IMG/VR virus record: IMGVR_UViG_3300033999_000053
Coordinates: 1 to 59,566 of that record
Reading direction: 5' to 3' (one strand)
Source: a virus
Length of the DNA stretch: 59,566 nt
The position numbers were made by a program, and so were the translations under genes. Below are positions 24,201-36,272 of the stretch, one piece after another. The notes below the pieces were generated by a model. The model was not told where the DNA came from, did no database searches, and saw only the letters and a list, made by a program, of their open reading frames with translations. Each line of letters opens with the position of its first letter. Positions within the stretch are counted from its first letter, which is position 1.

Positions 24201-26050
24201 TCTACTCTAGAAACTGCTGATAAAACTCCATTTACATATATTTTGAAATACCAACCAACATTTCCTAATAAAGATACATCAATATCTATAGTAAGTAATT
24301 CTTGTTGAGGTAACTTTACATTTAATGTATCAGCTGTGCCTATTTTTACAGTTACATCTTCTGATGTAACTTCTATACCAGAATCTAGTAAATCATTTTT
24401 ATATCTACCAATACTCATTATTACACCATTGGTAGAATCAGCTTTATAAGTTAAAGAAATATTAAAACCTTTTGATTGAAAGAATCCAAACTCTCCTATA
24501 GTATAATTAGGAAACATCTGATTAGCTACTGCTATATTAGCATAAGAACCACCACTTAATACTATTCCTGGTATATTATTTATTCTATCAGTATTGTTTA
24601 TAAACCCTGTAGAAGTTCCATTAGTTTTGTGTAGATATAAATTAACTCCATCTGGGAATTGATTGAAAAATATATCATCATATGGAAATCTGCCAGTATG
24701 ACTAAGAGTATAATTTCATTCAGTCTCGCTTGCAGCTGGAAAACCAGTTACTCTAGAATAGTAAGCTAATAAAGTATGTATATCATTATTTGCATACATA
24801 TCTAATTTTACAGCTTCGGAAATAACGGCATATACTCTTTTAGTATATTGTGCAGATACATCTCCAGGATCTGAAGTAGATGATGCAAATAATTCTATCA
24901 TCAAATATTCTGACTCTGCATTTATAGGCAAATTTATAGTACTTATTGAGAATACAGAATTTATTCCTTTATTAACATTCGGTATTAATCCAGAATCTAT
25001 TGGAGTATCTGATAACTTAACACCATTAGACATTAGGTATATACTATAATTTACATTAAAAGTAGTATATTTTATTGGAGCATAGCTTAGATAATAAGTA
25101 AAGCTTAATTGAGATCCCTGACTATACTGTGTTATACTACTATAACTAGAATCTTCTTCAGAAATACCATTAACTACTATTATTAAACTATCTGCTTCTA
25201 CTGCTGTAACATCAAATGTTATAGTATTAGACTGTATCTCTACACCATTTAGTATAGTTGAAGCATAAGCTTCAAAATAAAACTTTTGTCCAGCATATAC
25301 AGATGGAAATAATTCACCATTAAATAGTATATCTCTTATATTATATAATATAGATTTAGGAGATACATTTATATTAGTTTGAGTATCTATTACTAAACTG
25401 TTTACTTTAAAAACAAAAGATGATGTTGCACCTAATATATTATTTCTAATTGTAAAATTAGCAGGAACTTCAGAAGTTGCCCCTCTTATTATTGTCTTTG
25501 CTGGAGTAGTTTGTAAAGATAAGCTTATTGCTCCATATACTATAGAAATATATGCTGGAATTGCATAGTTATAAGCAGAGTCATATGCTGATATTTCTAA
25601 ATCAATATTTCCAGTTAAGTCTGTGAGCTGTATAGGAATTCTTGTAAGAGAATACTTTTTTAAAGTAGTTAATACTCTTCCTGTACTTACATCTTTAATT
25701 ACTATTGTAAATGCCCTAGACACAGTGCCATTATTGATTAGAATACTAAAATTAGCCGTGCTAGTTGATGTGTATATGGTAGTGCCTTCAAATACTTGTA
25801 TAGTTATATTACCCTCACCAGTGCCACCATCACCTCCAGTACCTCCATGTGCACCATTTATATAAATCCAAGCTAAGTTATCTTCTATTTCTTTTAATTT
25901 ATTTGCTACTTTTGTAAATCCCTGATCTACAGAAATTGAGTTACCTTCGTCATCTAAGTAGGCTGGATTAGAAAGTTCTAAATCGCTTGAATTAGATGCT
26001 CCATCAATAACTCATTTCTGTAAATCAAAATCATAGTGCTTTATTTTCAT
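18254..26050 (-). CDS. Giant 2598-aa tail/adhesin protein: Ig-like, LamG-like, CotH-like and leucine-rich repeat regions
   Basis: One frame from ATG 26050 to TAA 18254, made from at least ten fragments joined across TGA. Order: an N-terminal anchor and Gly-rich linker (about 60-85); Ig-like segments (about 85-440); a LamG/ConA-like sandwich (about 515-640); a CotH-kinase-like part with FTLKADVMDSAHVNN (about 825) and YDMDTAFG (about 1117), the latter resembling the CotH metal-binding DxD; leucine-rich repeats with LxxLxLSN patterns (about 1400-1815); and DUF285/BspA-type repeats (F-x-N-C, SLF, NLF) to the end. It overlaps the previous gene as TAATG. Probably a long side fibre or surface-binding protein that may also modify its target. 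CotH assignment is moderate. Confidence 0.7.
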
Positions 26051-29000
26051 TATTGTAATTTTTCAATAATTATATTATCTGATGGATGTATAGAGCCATT
26101 ACCATCAGCTTTAGTTAACTGATTTACATATATAGGTGCATTATATTTATAAGACCAAGCTACACTTGGTGATGCAGCTAGCACTATTTTATAAGGCTTT
26201 CCTTTTATTCTATCCCTTACTATAGTTGTACCAGATTCAGTTTCATTACCAGCACCAACATTTCACATTATATAATGTGCAAAAGTCTGAGCTTTATTAG
26301 CAGTTACTGTAGCTGTATTAGTAGCTGGATTTTCTACTTGAGTTGCTACAGGATAATATTCCATAAGTCAAGGAATATTTTTAGCAGGTAGTTCTTTGTT
26401 TGAAGTTAGTTTGTAACCAGTAGCTTGACACATTACATATCTTACATAATTTTGTGTAGAATCATTACTTAATCTTACACACATTTTTTCTCTTTCTGGC
26501 AAAGCATTATACCAATCTGGATAAGTAGAAGTATTTGGATCATACGTTGGATCATATACTATTGGTTCCATAGTTAATTCAGGATCATCTTTTATATATC
26601 TAGAATTAGCATATGTATGTTTATGGCCACAAAGTGCTAAACTAAATCCATTGTCTTGTAAAAATTGAGAAAACCAATAATTTCCTACTGTATTGGTTCT
26701 AGCACCACCTCTTTGAACTGTAAGATTCTTTTGAAGTACTCCCTGTGCATCTGGTCTTACATAAGACATTATAGTGTCAGCTGTTATAATTGTAAAAGGA
26801 GACTCGTGATTTAGTGCTATTTTTCATTTTATATTTGGATCTCCTCCAAAATGTAGTAAATCATTTTGAGCCCAAGTTTTTATATTGTCTGTATATACAT
26901 TTACTCCTTCTGGGTCTTTAAATACTAATTGTCTAGTTAAAGTAGATATCTCTGAATTCATTGCTAGAAAATAAGTATCTCCATATATAAAGCTATATAC
27001 ACTAGGAATATATTTACCTGTAGCACTTCTTGGAACTTCATAAGGATGTTCAAATGTATAGAAAGACATAATGTTTTCTGGGTTAATTTTACTTAAATCA
27101 GATCCATTACCAAGTTTATATATATCTTCTGGAGATAAATCATTGTTTCCTATTACTCCCATTTCTTCTTTATCTAGTAACAAATCCCTTCCACCATTAT
27201 AGTAGTCTAACCACTCACTTATTCTATTACCATTTTGAGTACAGTCTCCTGTATTAAGAACTCAGTCATAACCAGATTCATTATTTTTTATAAACTCTGC
27301 ACACAATCTCCAAGTTTCATATTCTTCTTTATTGAATCCTTGTTGGTCAGTTACTTGTAAAAAGCTAAATCCAGAATTTATAACTTGTTGTCTATTTCTT
27401 AATGTAAAAGATCTTTCTTCTGACCATGCACCGTCTCTTCCTACTTTATATTTAATTGTCTTAGGACTTCCTAATGCTGGCTCTGGTCAATCTTTAATAA
27501 ACTTATGTACAGTATAAGCTGTTCCATCAGTAGTAATACTTCTTATTCTATTATATATTGGATCATTCCAGTTTTTATTAGAAGTTCTTCCATCACCTTC
27601 TTTAAAAGATTCAAATTTATTTTCTTCTAAGTAATTTCCAGCTTCATCAGCAAACCATATATACTCATCATAATATCCTTTAGATACCCAATTAAAGCAT
27701 CTTGTAGTATGAGCATTTTGTCCAAAAGTACAAGTTACTATATTAGGAGCACCTTCTTTTAATTTTGATTTATTATAAAATATATCCTTCCCTTCAAATG
27801 AAGCTTTTGGAGTATATTGGTATATATCCATTCTAGGATTTAATGTACTCAAGTTTATATATGTCCAATCTTTAGAGTTACTTCTATCAGTTGTTGCTTT
27901 AATAGCTTGAGATACAAAGTCCATAGTATAGTATCTATAATAAAGAACATTCTTTCCAGTAATAGGAATTTGTGCACCTTCTTTTGGCATAGCTGTTCCA
28001 TCATATGAACCTATACCAACTAAATCTACATACCATTTTTTTACTCCAGTAGTGTATCATGGAGCTGTGTCAGATAGTATGTTAGTAGCAAAATAGTTTT
28101 CAGAAGGCTCTCCACTTATATAAAATGAACAGCTGTTAGAAAATCTTATTAAATTGTTTTCATCCCAGATATTATATTCTGGATTTGTAGTTGCTAATAC
28201 ATCTGGATTATAGGTTAAATCTTTTGTTCACTCTATATCAAATGTATTTACTTTTATATAAGTAGTGTTAATATCTATAACAGAACATTGAGCACCTCTA
28301 ATTAAAAAAGTACTTTTAGATTTTATTACTCCTTTTAGTGGCAATGATACCCACTGTCCTGAATTCTTTTCTGTATAGTGTAAGTATAACCCTTTTAAAT
28401 TTAAATCAATATTTGTTAAATTACATAACTCAATAAAGTTATGTGAACAAGGGTTATAATCTTTAGAAGTACTATCCCCACCAGCATATAAAGAATTTAT
28501 ATAAATCATCGGAGAATTAGTATTTCCTGTAAAGTCACTAAGAATTGGAAAATATGGTTTAGTATAGTATTCACCACTAGATACTACTTGGGCATTACCA
28601 GCAAGAGTGTTTTTATCTAGTCTATAATCATATAAATCTAGTTTACCATTCTTTACACTTAATCTATAAGTGTTTTCTAGATTGGCCATATCTCCAAATT
28701 CTATTCCAATAATTTTTGTTTCTGTATTGGTTCCAGTACCTACAACTTGCGTTAGTATTTGCTCCATAGTATCGTCATCAGGTTCTGGGGTTGTTCCACC
28801 AACAGAACCAATTATTACTAAATTATTTGTCCTTTTATCTTTTATTCATAGTTGTTTTCTATCCTCACACCATAGTAGTTCATTTGGTAAAAAGTTATCC
28901 TTATACTTTATCATATCAGCATAAGTTCCTCCTTTTATACTTAAATGCTTACCTGTTGGAGTTATAGATTTATATTGTGTAGGTTCTAATTCTTCTACTA

Positions 29001-29676
29001 CACTTAGTAAATTATCAGAAAGTCTTCAAAAATCCTCTTCTGTGTCTGTACCATAAGAAGGTTCTATAGGATTTTCATAATCTTCGTATTCTTGATAATG
29101 ATTGTTTGAAAAATCTCCAAAGTCTAATTGATTACCTAATGCTCAATCTATTCTTCTAACTCTTTCTTCTAAAATAGATAGTATTTGCAATAGATTTAAA
29201 ATTATTCCATTAGAGCTTGTATATGTTTTTTCATCAGAAGTATCTATTCAAATACCTCCCTTGTCTTCTGGAGGTGTAGGTTGTATATATATTTTACTAA
29301 AAGATACTCATTCTACACCATTATATAGTCTTAAATCTTTTACTTCTTCTACATATACTAATTGTCCAGTTACTTTTAATGCTGTATTATTTAAATCTGA
29401 GAGATTATCTACTTTAATAATGGATAATCCTCCATCTCCACCAGATCCACCAGATCATGGGATTCATATTCCTTGCTGATATTGGTATATTCTATTAGTC
29501 TCTGTAACATAAGCTAACATACCTTGTCTTACTTTTCCAGTATTTAGGTATTCATTTAACTGTGCTACATAGTCTAATTGAATATACCCTCCAATTAAAT
29601 CAGTAGTATCAGCGATAGGAAAATTACCATTATTTTTAGGCTTTAATTGCCCAATCAATTCTATAAATTCTCCCAT
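26050..29676 (-). CDS. Tail protein with lamin-tail domain and calcineurin-like phosphoesterase domain, 1208 aa
   Basis: ATG 29676 to TAA 26050, crossing six or more TGA codons. About residues 390-460 look like a lamin-tail domain (FIELCNLTNIDLNLKGLYL, later W-V-S-L-P-L). About 620-670 resemble the Fn3-like N-terminal domain of purple acid phosphatases (TFGQNAHTTRCFNWVS). About 770-1020 contain metallophosphoesterase blocks in order: LQVTDQQG, NTGDCTQNG, GNNDLS, NHES and GHKHTY. The metal-binding D, GD, GNND, H and GHxH residues are present, so it could be an active phosphoesterase. It lies among fibre and lysis genes, so it is likely a virion enzyme acting on host surface phosphate groups; the substrate is unknown. 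Confidence 0.75.
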
Positions 29677-29688
29677 TATAAAGATTTT

Positions 29689-30138
29689 TTAATCAACGAA
29701 AAGACTATATATAATTTCTAAGAAATCCTCTGCACTCAGTTGAGTTCCATTTATCTCCACACTATTAGAATTTGTGTTAATAAGCTCATTAAATTCTTCT
29801 TGCGTGAGTTTTTTATCAAAAGACACAGGTTTTTTACCTTCTTCTAAAATAAAGGCATTATGTTCATCTGTAAGTTTTTTAGTCATTTCATCTAATAGTT
29901 TTTGCTCTTCTTCAGTTTTATCTGGTTTTAAATACAATTCATCAAAACCCTCTGGTTTTAGTTCCCTAATAGCTTCTTGAGAGTCCTGTTCAAATTGATT
30001 TCTAAGTTTATTCAACTCTATTCTCATTGCCATTACTTTTACTTTCAAATCTTTAGGTAACTCTTCATTACCATTCTTTAGAACTATTTTACTAAAGAAA
30101 TTTTGTCTTACTAAAGCTTCATTTAAAGTCATAATCAT
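29689..30138 (-). CDS. Small acidic helical protein, 149 aa
   Basis: ATG 30138 overlaps the stop of the holin candidate as TAATG; ends at TAA 29689. Helical and charged, with a central coiled-coil-like part (MRIELNKLRNQFEQDSQEAI) and a C terminus with NSVEINGTQLSAEDFLEIIY. No membrane segment or Cys. It lies between the lysis genes and the phosphoesterase tail protein. It could be a chaperone or assembly factor for the long tail proteins, but this is only a guess from position. Confidence 0.6.
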   Translation of the reverse strand: MIMTLNEALVRQNFFSKIVLKNGNEELPKDLKVKVMAMRIELNKLRNQFEQDSQEAIRELKPEGFDELYLKPDKTEEEQKLLDEMTKKLTDEHNAFILEEGKKPVSFDKKLTQEEFNELINTNSNSVEINGTQLSAEDFLEIIYSLFVD

Positions 30139-30401
30139 TAATTTTTATTTTTCTTTTCTAAGAATTGTAGTATAATAGGTAATATAACTGCTATACCTCC
30201 AATATACACTATGTTATTTGTTATTGTATCTGGGACGTTTTCTTTTCATTCTACTGGTAAGGATGTTCAAAACACACTTAAAGCATAAATTATAGCAGCT
30301 ATTAATCCACTAAATCACTGAATATATACTGCTATTTTTGGAGTCTCTGCTTGCCATCTTGCTTTAAGGTATAAAAATGTTCTATTCAAGGTAGTCCTCA
30401 T
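30138..30401 (-). CDS. Holin candidate, 87 aa
   Basis: Found only when TGA is read as Trp: three in-frame TGA codons break it otherwise. It runs from ATG 30401 to TAA 30138. Two hydrophobic segments are visible (about residues 24-46, with FSGLIAAIIYALSVFW, and 63-82, with IVYIGGIAVILPIILQFL), separated by a short polar loop, with a Lys-rich C terminus (EKKNKN). Small size, two membrane spans, a charged tail and closeness to the lysozyme gene fit a class II holin. It overlaps the genes on both sides by 1-20 nt. The sequence alone does not exclude another small membrane protein. Confidence 0.65.
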
Positions 30402-30645
30402 AGTTAGTTCTTACATTTTCTAATGCAGTTACTACTTCTGACATAATTTCTGATGGCAGTATTTCACCATTAACAGAATAATAGTCTAGTTTTGTAGAAT
30501 ATGGCCCAGAAACATAAGTACCATTATTGCTAAAATTAAATGATATAATTCCTGGAACATTATTTACTACTTCAAAATCTAAATTTAGTACTATAGAATT
30601 TACTTCTATTGATCCATTAACTCTTGTAAATTTTCTCAATGACAT
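30382..30645 (-). CDS. Small protein, 87 aa, unknown
   Basis: ATG 30645 to TAG/TAA at 30382, overlapping the holin candidate start by 20 nt. The start MSLRKFTRVNGSIEVNSI is basic, then beta-rich, ending in an acidic helix (LENVRTNYEDYLE). There is no Cys, membrane segment or known motif. It belongs to the block of short genes between lysozyme and holin. Confidence 0.6.
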   Translation of the reverse strand: MSLRKFTRVNGSIEVNSIVLNLDFEVVNNVPGIISFNFSNNGTYVSGPYSTKLDYYSVNGEILPSEIMSEVVTALENVRTNYEDYLE

Positions 30646-30650
30646 AGTTT

Positions 30651-30944
30651 TTAATATTTAAGACTGACTCCATTTAAAGATCCAACAGCTGCTCCGCTGC
30701 CATCACTTTTAAAATTGTTATCTGAACTTGTAACTTTTAAATCTGGTTGTTTTGTATCTACATAGGTATAATAGGGATAAGTTGAAGGATATGGAGAAAC
30801 ATAGAGTTTAGGTTCTTTGTCCTCAATTGTATATTCTTCCCAATCATCTACTGAATGTTTTAGAAACTTAATTATTTCTCCAACAGTTCCATTATATACT
30901 GTAATAGTTTTATCTTCTGTATTTATTCTTATATTCATAATCAT
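30651..30944 (-). CDS. Small protein, 97 aa, unknown
   Basis: ATG 30944 to TAA 30651. Its N-terminal 50 residues look like a compact alpha/beta fold (IRINTEDKTITVYNGTVGEI); the C-terminal half is Pro/Tyr-rich (YVSPYPSTYPYYTYV) and then Gly/Ser-rich. The second ATG (MNIRI, two codons in) is equally possible as start. Its neighbours are short genes, with 1-5 nt spacing. Confidence 0.6.
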   Translation of the reverse strand: MIMNIRINTEDKTITVYNGTVGEIIKFLKHSVDDWEEYTIEDKEPKLYVSPYPSTYPYYTYVDTKQPDLKVTSSDNNFKSDGSGAAVGSLNGVSLKY

Positions 30945-30945
30945 A

Positions 30946-31113
30946 TTATTTATTTTCTTCTACTTCTTTTATCTCTTCCATAGTAGGAGGTTCTTCTCCT
31001 CTAGTTCTGTAATAATCATAAAACTCAGTAAATGCCAGAATTTTAGATTTTGAGGATATTATTTTATTATTTCTAATATCCTTGAATAATTTGTTGCTGA
31101 AATTATGTATCAT
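30946..31113 (-). CDS. Small protein, 55 aa, unknown
   Basis: I place the start at ATG 31113 (MIHNFSNKLFKDIRNN); the frame is open upstream to a TTG at 31155, which would overlap the lysozyme gene. Basic N-terminal half, acidic C terminus (EEPPTMEEIKEVEENK). It ends at TAA 30946, two nt before the next start. No motif recognised. Confidence 0.5.
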   Translation of the reverse strand: MIHNFSNKLFKDIRNNKIISSKSKILAFTEFYDYYRTRGEEPPTMEEIKEVEENK

Positions 31114-31136
31114 TAAATTGTATATATAAATTATAG

Positions 31137-31694
31137 CTAATCCATCTTTAAGCAATTATAAAAGTTTTGTGCATATCTTGCTATAGTATCTGCTTTGTCT
31201 AGTCCATTAATTATCCTTCTAGCATTTCTTCAGTCTGTTTTTTTATCGTTAAAGTAATCAGATAGCTTTTTCCCAGTAAATAAACCTTTTTCCATACCTG
31301 TTACTAATATCTTAGCAGATATCTCAGTGTCTAAAGCTAATTCTGGATTTTCTAATAAAGGTATATCTAATATCTCTTCAAACTTTTCATAATTCTCATA
31401 TCATGTTAGTTGAGGAAATCCTCTACCGTAATAAAGTTTATCAGGATATTCATATGGCTCTCCACTATGTTTTATTTTCTTACCATATGGTCTGCCCTTA
31501 CCTTTACCATATTCTTCTATAGATAGCATAGTTGCGTTAGTCTCATGATATACAGTTCCTAATATATAAGCTATTTTTCTTTCATCCATATTATTACACT
31601 CATTAAGTATAGCTTCTATACTATCAACCTGACTTTGTAATAATTTCCCAAATATTGTACTTCTAATACAATTATAGAATTTTACTTTATCCAT
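31137..31694 (-). CDS. Endolysin: GH19-like lysozyme/chitinase, 185 aa
   Basis: ATG 31694 to TAG 31137, with TGA-Trp inside the key motif. YHETNATM carries the His-Glu pair typical of the GH19 catalytic site (HET). YYGRGFPQLTW is very close to the family signature YYGRGPIQLTW, the last Trp being TGA. GH19-type phage enzymes cut the glycan chain of peptidoglycan. No signal peptide is visible, so it would need the nearby two-span holin candidate for export. Adjacent to small genes and the holin candidate, it marks the lysis module. Confidence 0.85.
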
Positions 31695-31705
31695 TTTTAT
31701 AAATA

Positions 31706-32236
31706 TTATATAGATTTACATGCTAATACAAGAATAGTAAAAGATCCATCGTTCCTACTTGAATCGTCTGATGTAAATATTAAAAATGTATGAGTTTCAA
31801 ATGAGGTATAATTAGTAGGAGTACATGTAGCATAACACGAGTCATTAAAGTTTGACCCACGATGGCCACCATAAGCAAATACTTGATACTCATAGCCAGC
31901 TAAGTCAGATGGATGTGTTATACTAAAATTGTACTTACCAGTATCTGCCCTACTACATGAAACACTTACTCCTGGTCTTATATAATGTCCTACATTATAA
32001 CTTGTATTAAGAACCCCATTTTCATAATGAACATAGGCAACTACTTCTGGATAACCATTTGGAAAGAAACAAACTAAATTATTAGTAATATTATAAAATG
32101 GTACTGAAGCATAAGTCCCAGTAAAAGGCTTAGAGGCACCAGTAGTATTATTGTAATTAGTTTTAGAATTTATTCAGTCAACTATTCATTTCTTTCTAGC
32201 TATTAATCAACTTAATTTTGCACTTATAGATCCCAT
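31706..32236 (-). CDS. Tail fibre-associated protein, 176 aa
   Basis: Only visible with TGA as Trp: ATG 32236 (MGSISAKLSWLIARKKW) to TAA 31706. Its N terminus resembles that of the next gene upstream (MGxIxxKLxWL). Its C terminus (TSDDSSRNDGSFTILVL) resembles that gene's TADDASLNDGAFNAILF, so the two are paralogues with different centres. The centre is rich in Gly, Tyr, Asn and Ser and beta-rich. Likely a fibre tip or lectin-like domain. The start overlaps the preceding stop (TAATG). Confidence 0.65.
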
Positions 32237-33189
32237 TATGATTTTCTCCCAAATAAAATAGCATTAAATGCTCCATCATTAAGTGACGCATCGTCTGCTG
32301 TTAGTACTTTCACAACAGTTGTAGTAGCATTTATAGTTATATCTTTTACTGTGACATACATCGGGCTGCCACTAGTAGTTTGAACCCCAGTAAACAATGG
32401 CCATATATAATTATAATTATTATATCCTACATTTCAAGTCAGTGTATAATTACCTGTACTGTTTCTATTAACATTCACATTAATCCCTATGTGATTAAGT
32501 GTATTAGTAGAACTAGCTGTATAAGATGTATTTACTAATCTATATGATATGCAGACTAAAGCTAAATTACTTATACTACTGCCAAACATCAATGGATCTA
32601 CTAATGCAATGTTTCCTAATATAAAAACACCATCTTCTTTTGTGGCATTATTAGCTAATAATATTTTCATATTACTTGTAGAATAATAATAAGATATCCC
32701 AGCATAATTAACAATATAATTCATCCATGTGTATTCATCAGACATTGATTCAATACCACCACATCCCATACAAAAAGGTAAATTAGCTACAGTGGCTCCA
32801 CCATAAGGAGAAACCACTTTCCCCATGACTACTCCTGTTTCAGATCTAGTAAGCATATTTTCAGCATCAAATCCGCCCAAAGCACAATGTGTTATTGGTA
32901 CTATATCATTAGCTCAGTAATAATTAGCATAGTCAAACCAAAAGTCATTATAATACCCAGTAACCCCATTAGCAGTGCCATAACTATATTGTAAATATTG
33001 TGTCATAACTGGAACTAACCTTCTTCTCCTAAAATCTCAGCTACTAAATTGATTAAGTAAATCTTGAAAATTACTATTTTCTGTATATGTAGTTGTTTTG
33101 TTAATATTATTTAATTTAGTATGAAGAATGTCAGATATTGCTACTTTAACACTTCACAATCATTGTAATTTATCAATTATTGTACCCAT
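32236..33189 (-). CDS. Tail fibre-associated protein, 317 aa
   Basis: ATG 33189 to TAA 32236 with several TGA-Trp codons, including two near the start (DKLQWLW). The centre contains FCMGCGG and a beta-rich region. The final residues (ADDASLNDGAFNAIL) match the end of the next gene. An aromatic and Asn-rich sequence and its position between a 1017-residue fibre and a paralogue suggest a receptor-binding or fibre-capping protein. No enzyme motif found. Confidence 0.65.
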
Positions 33190-33204
33190 AAATTAATTTT
33201 AATC

Positions 33205-36200
33205 TTATATAATAGTTCCATTAATATCATCTAATAAAGCAGCAATATTACCCATATCTAAATTATAAGTTGATACATCAACTTTGTTAGATGGATTAAA
33301 ATTACTAGAATCTCATATAAGTCTTCATGGAGTAGTAGTATCTAAAGCTACATTACTAAATTTTCTATAATATATATTACCATTTGAACTAAATCCTAGC
33401 TGACTATCATAATTTCCAGAATGCCTATTAAGGGATAGTACAGCATTTGAGTTATCAGAAATTGGAAATAAACCTGCTGTTCCACTTTGTACTCCATAAT
33501 CATATCTTATTCTTCCTGTTCCAGGACTACTAACAATAGAACTACCAGAACTAATTAAATATTGTGAAGAAGTAGCATTAGCAGCACTACCTGTAATACT
33601 AATTCCTCAAGTACCAGAAGCTCCAGTACCTGTTTTTGTAGGTGCATCTGTTATTCCATATCCAGAAAGAGTAGTTGGTTTATTTTGTAAATCACTAAAA
33701 TTTCGTGTAGTTAATTGATTAAGATTAGTAAAATTCCCTGAATGCCATAACGTTCTCCATACGCCCCAAGTCGTTGCATTTATAGCTTGTCTAATAGCGA
33801 TCCCATCACCAAAGCTTACTTGAGATGGCCATCCGCCTGACCCTTCAGTAGAATTCCATCCTACTATTGACAATATATGCGAATATGATGAATTCGAACT
33901 GATTGGCGGATTACCTACTGAAGAATTATATTTAAACTCAACTTGAAATGCACGACGTATCAAATTTTGTGGAACTGATACTACACTACGTGTATCTGGA
34001 ACATTTAGATAATTATGTGTGTGATTTATATTTGCCGCATCCGTAATGCCATAGCCCGCTAAAGTCGTCGGTTTACTTGAAAGATTAGCAAATGGGATAG
34101 CTATATCCGCTGTACCATCAAATGAAACCCCTGCTATTGTTCTTGCTGTTTGAAGTTTAGTAGCAGAGGCTACGTTACTATCTGTAAAAGCAAACTCTCT
34201 CCAATTACTCCAACTTGTTCCAATTCTATATCTTAAAAATGCCAAGTTTAAATTATAAGGAAATGCTAATTGTGTTCTTCTGGCAAAGCTATTACCTAAA
34301 TTTAATGTTCTAATATTTGGATTTTGTATAGGTGGATTCCCTGCTGGAATTGAGTCAAATGTTTGAGTTCCTTCAGGATAATATGCATCAATATCTCCAT
34401 TAATTGTGAAACCTGTTTTTAGAAAGTTATCACCATTTAATCCATCCAACAAATCAGCATTAAGATTACTATTTAAAGTACCATTACTTATAGGTATATT
34501 ACCATTAGCATTACCAAAACTATATGAAGAAGCAACAGGTTTTCCACCATTAAAATAAATAGGATTTGTATTAGAGCCAGCATTACTTGTTAAAGCTGTA
34601 GCTGTACTAGCATTACCAAGAAAAGAAGTGGCTGTTACTGAACCAGGAAAAGTAGTATTACCAGAACTATCAAGTAAAGTTGCAGTTCTAACTAAATTTG
34701 TAAATACTCCAGTATATTGTCTTACATATATTGGTTCTGTACCATCATCTGCAGTAGCTATTTCCGCATAACCTGCATTAGTTGCAGTTCCACCTACTAA
34801 TATTCTAAATTGGTCATTATCAGCCATATTTCCTCTTACTAATTCAGTAGAGTTAGTTCCTGTTACTGTAGCAATAATCTTAGAAGCTGTAGTTGCTGAT
34901 GAAGCATTACCACTCAACGCCCCAATAAATGTTGGTGCTGTTACTGTTCCTGATACAATAGCATTACCAATTACGTGGAGTTTTTGAGAGGGTGTAGTTG
35001 TACCTATACCTACATTGCCAATATTTGATATTATTACCTTAAAAGCTCCATTTGTAATAAGTGAAAGTGGGTGATTACTTTTTGTCCCAATTATACCACC
35101 TGCTGGAGCACCATAGAAACCACTATTATGTGACCATACTCCAGTATGAACATTTGTGGTAGTTACTATACTCTTTGCGTGAGCAGTTCCCCTAACGTCT
35201 AACACTTGTTCCCACTTTTCTGAATTTTCGGGTGTAGTCGTTCCAATCCCTATCTTTCCATCACTTTCATATATTACAGAATTACCAATAGATGAAGCTC
35301 CTGTGAATTTAGGCAGATAATTAGCATTTCCTGTTCCTGTGATTCCATCTGTTATGCCATATCCAGCAATTGTATTTGGTTTATTCTGTAATAAAGCAAA
35401 TGTAACATTATGAGGATTAGATACATTGGAAGTATGAGTATTTAGATTGTTTTGAACCTGATTAATAGAAGCATCAGTTGTTATAACAGGCTTGATTATC
35501 GATGTTGCAGGTGATACGGACTGATTACTTGTAGTAAAGGTCTCTGTTTTGAGGACTATCTCCACAGAACTTGACCCTTCAACTATAAAATGATACCTTG
35601 AACCACCACGAACGTAAATATACTCGTAGGACGAATTAGTCATCTGTCCTATTGAACCGACAGGTGATGATGCAGTCCATGAATAACTATGTCTTTCGAT
35701 AAACCTTCGTACCGGAATAGTTCCCCATCCGCTTCCAATGGAAGTCCATTCAGTATCAAGAGAAAACCCGCCTGTATGTGTAGCCCACGAAGGAACACCA
35801 TCCACCGAAGTGAGATTTCTATATACTTTAATTCTGTATGTGATGGCTACACCCATTTTAATGACAACAGGATAATATGTATTTTCATCCAAAGAACGTG
35901 CATCCACTGTTTGTGTTGTACGTGGAAAATAACCTGCTAATTCAGCTATAGAGGCTATCCCAGCTTCTGCTAAAGTATTATTTATCCATTTGCTACCATT
36001 CCATTTGAGTATCTCTCCATTTGTATTACTGGTAATCAAAACATTAGAATGACTGTCAAGTGTATGAGCAGACGGAGCAAAAGTTGCTGGTTTGCCTCCT
36101 ATATAATTTCATAAAGTGTCAAAGAAAGTATTATGAGTTCAGATTCTTTTAGTATCTTGAATAAATACTATAGATTTACTATCAATTAATCCATTGGCTA

Positions 36201-36258
36201 AGTCTGTATCGAATCTAGCTTGTGTAGCATAATTAAGAAATTTTGTCTTATAAGCCAT
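33205..36258 (-). CDS. Long tail fibre, 1017 aa, mosaic with standard-code centre
   Basis: ATG 36258 to TAA 33205. The first 50 residues are an anchor-like module (SIVFIQDTKRIWTH) shared with the next two fibre genes. The centre has three or four GYGITD repeats (for example KPTTLAGYGITDA), a chaperone-like HTHNY element and pyocin-knob-like segments (SNWREFAF; GVWRTLWHSGNF). The end is again beta-rich. Trp codons in the first 70 and last 140 residues are TGA, while about 15 Trp codons in the roughly 800-residue centre are all TGG. The centre is also less AT-rich, so it was probably acquired from a standard-code phage or prophage. Confidence 0.8.
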
Positions 36259-36272
36259 ATATTATAAAGTTA

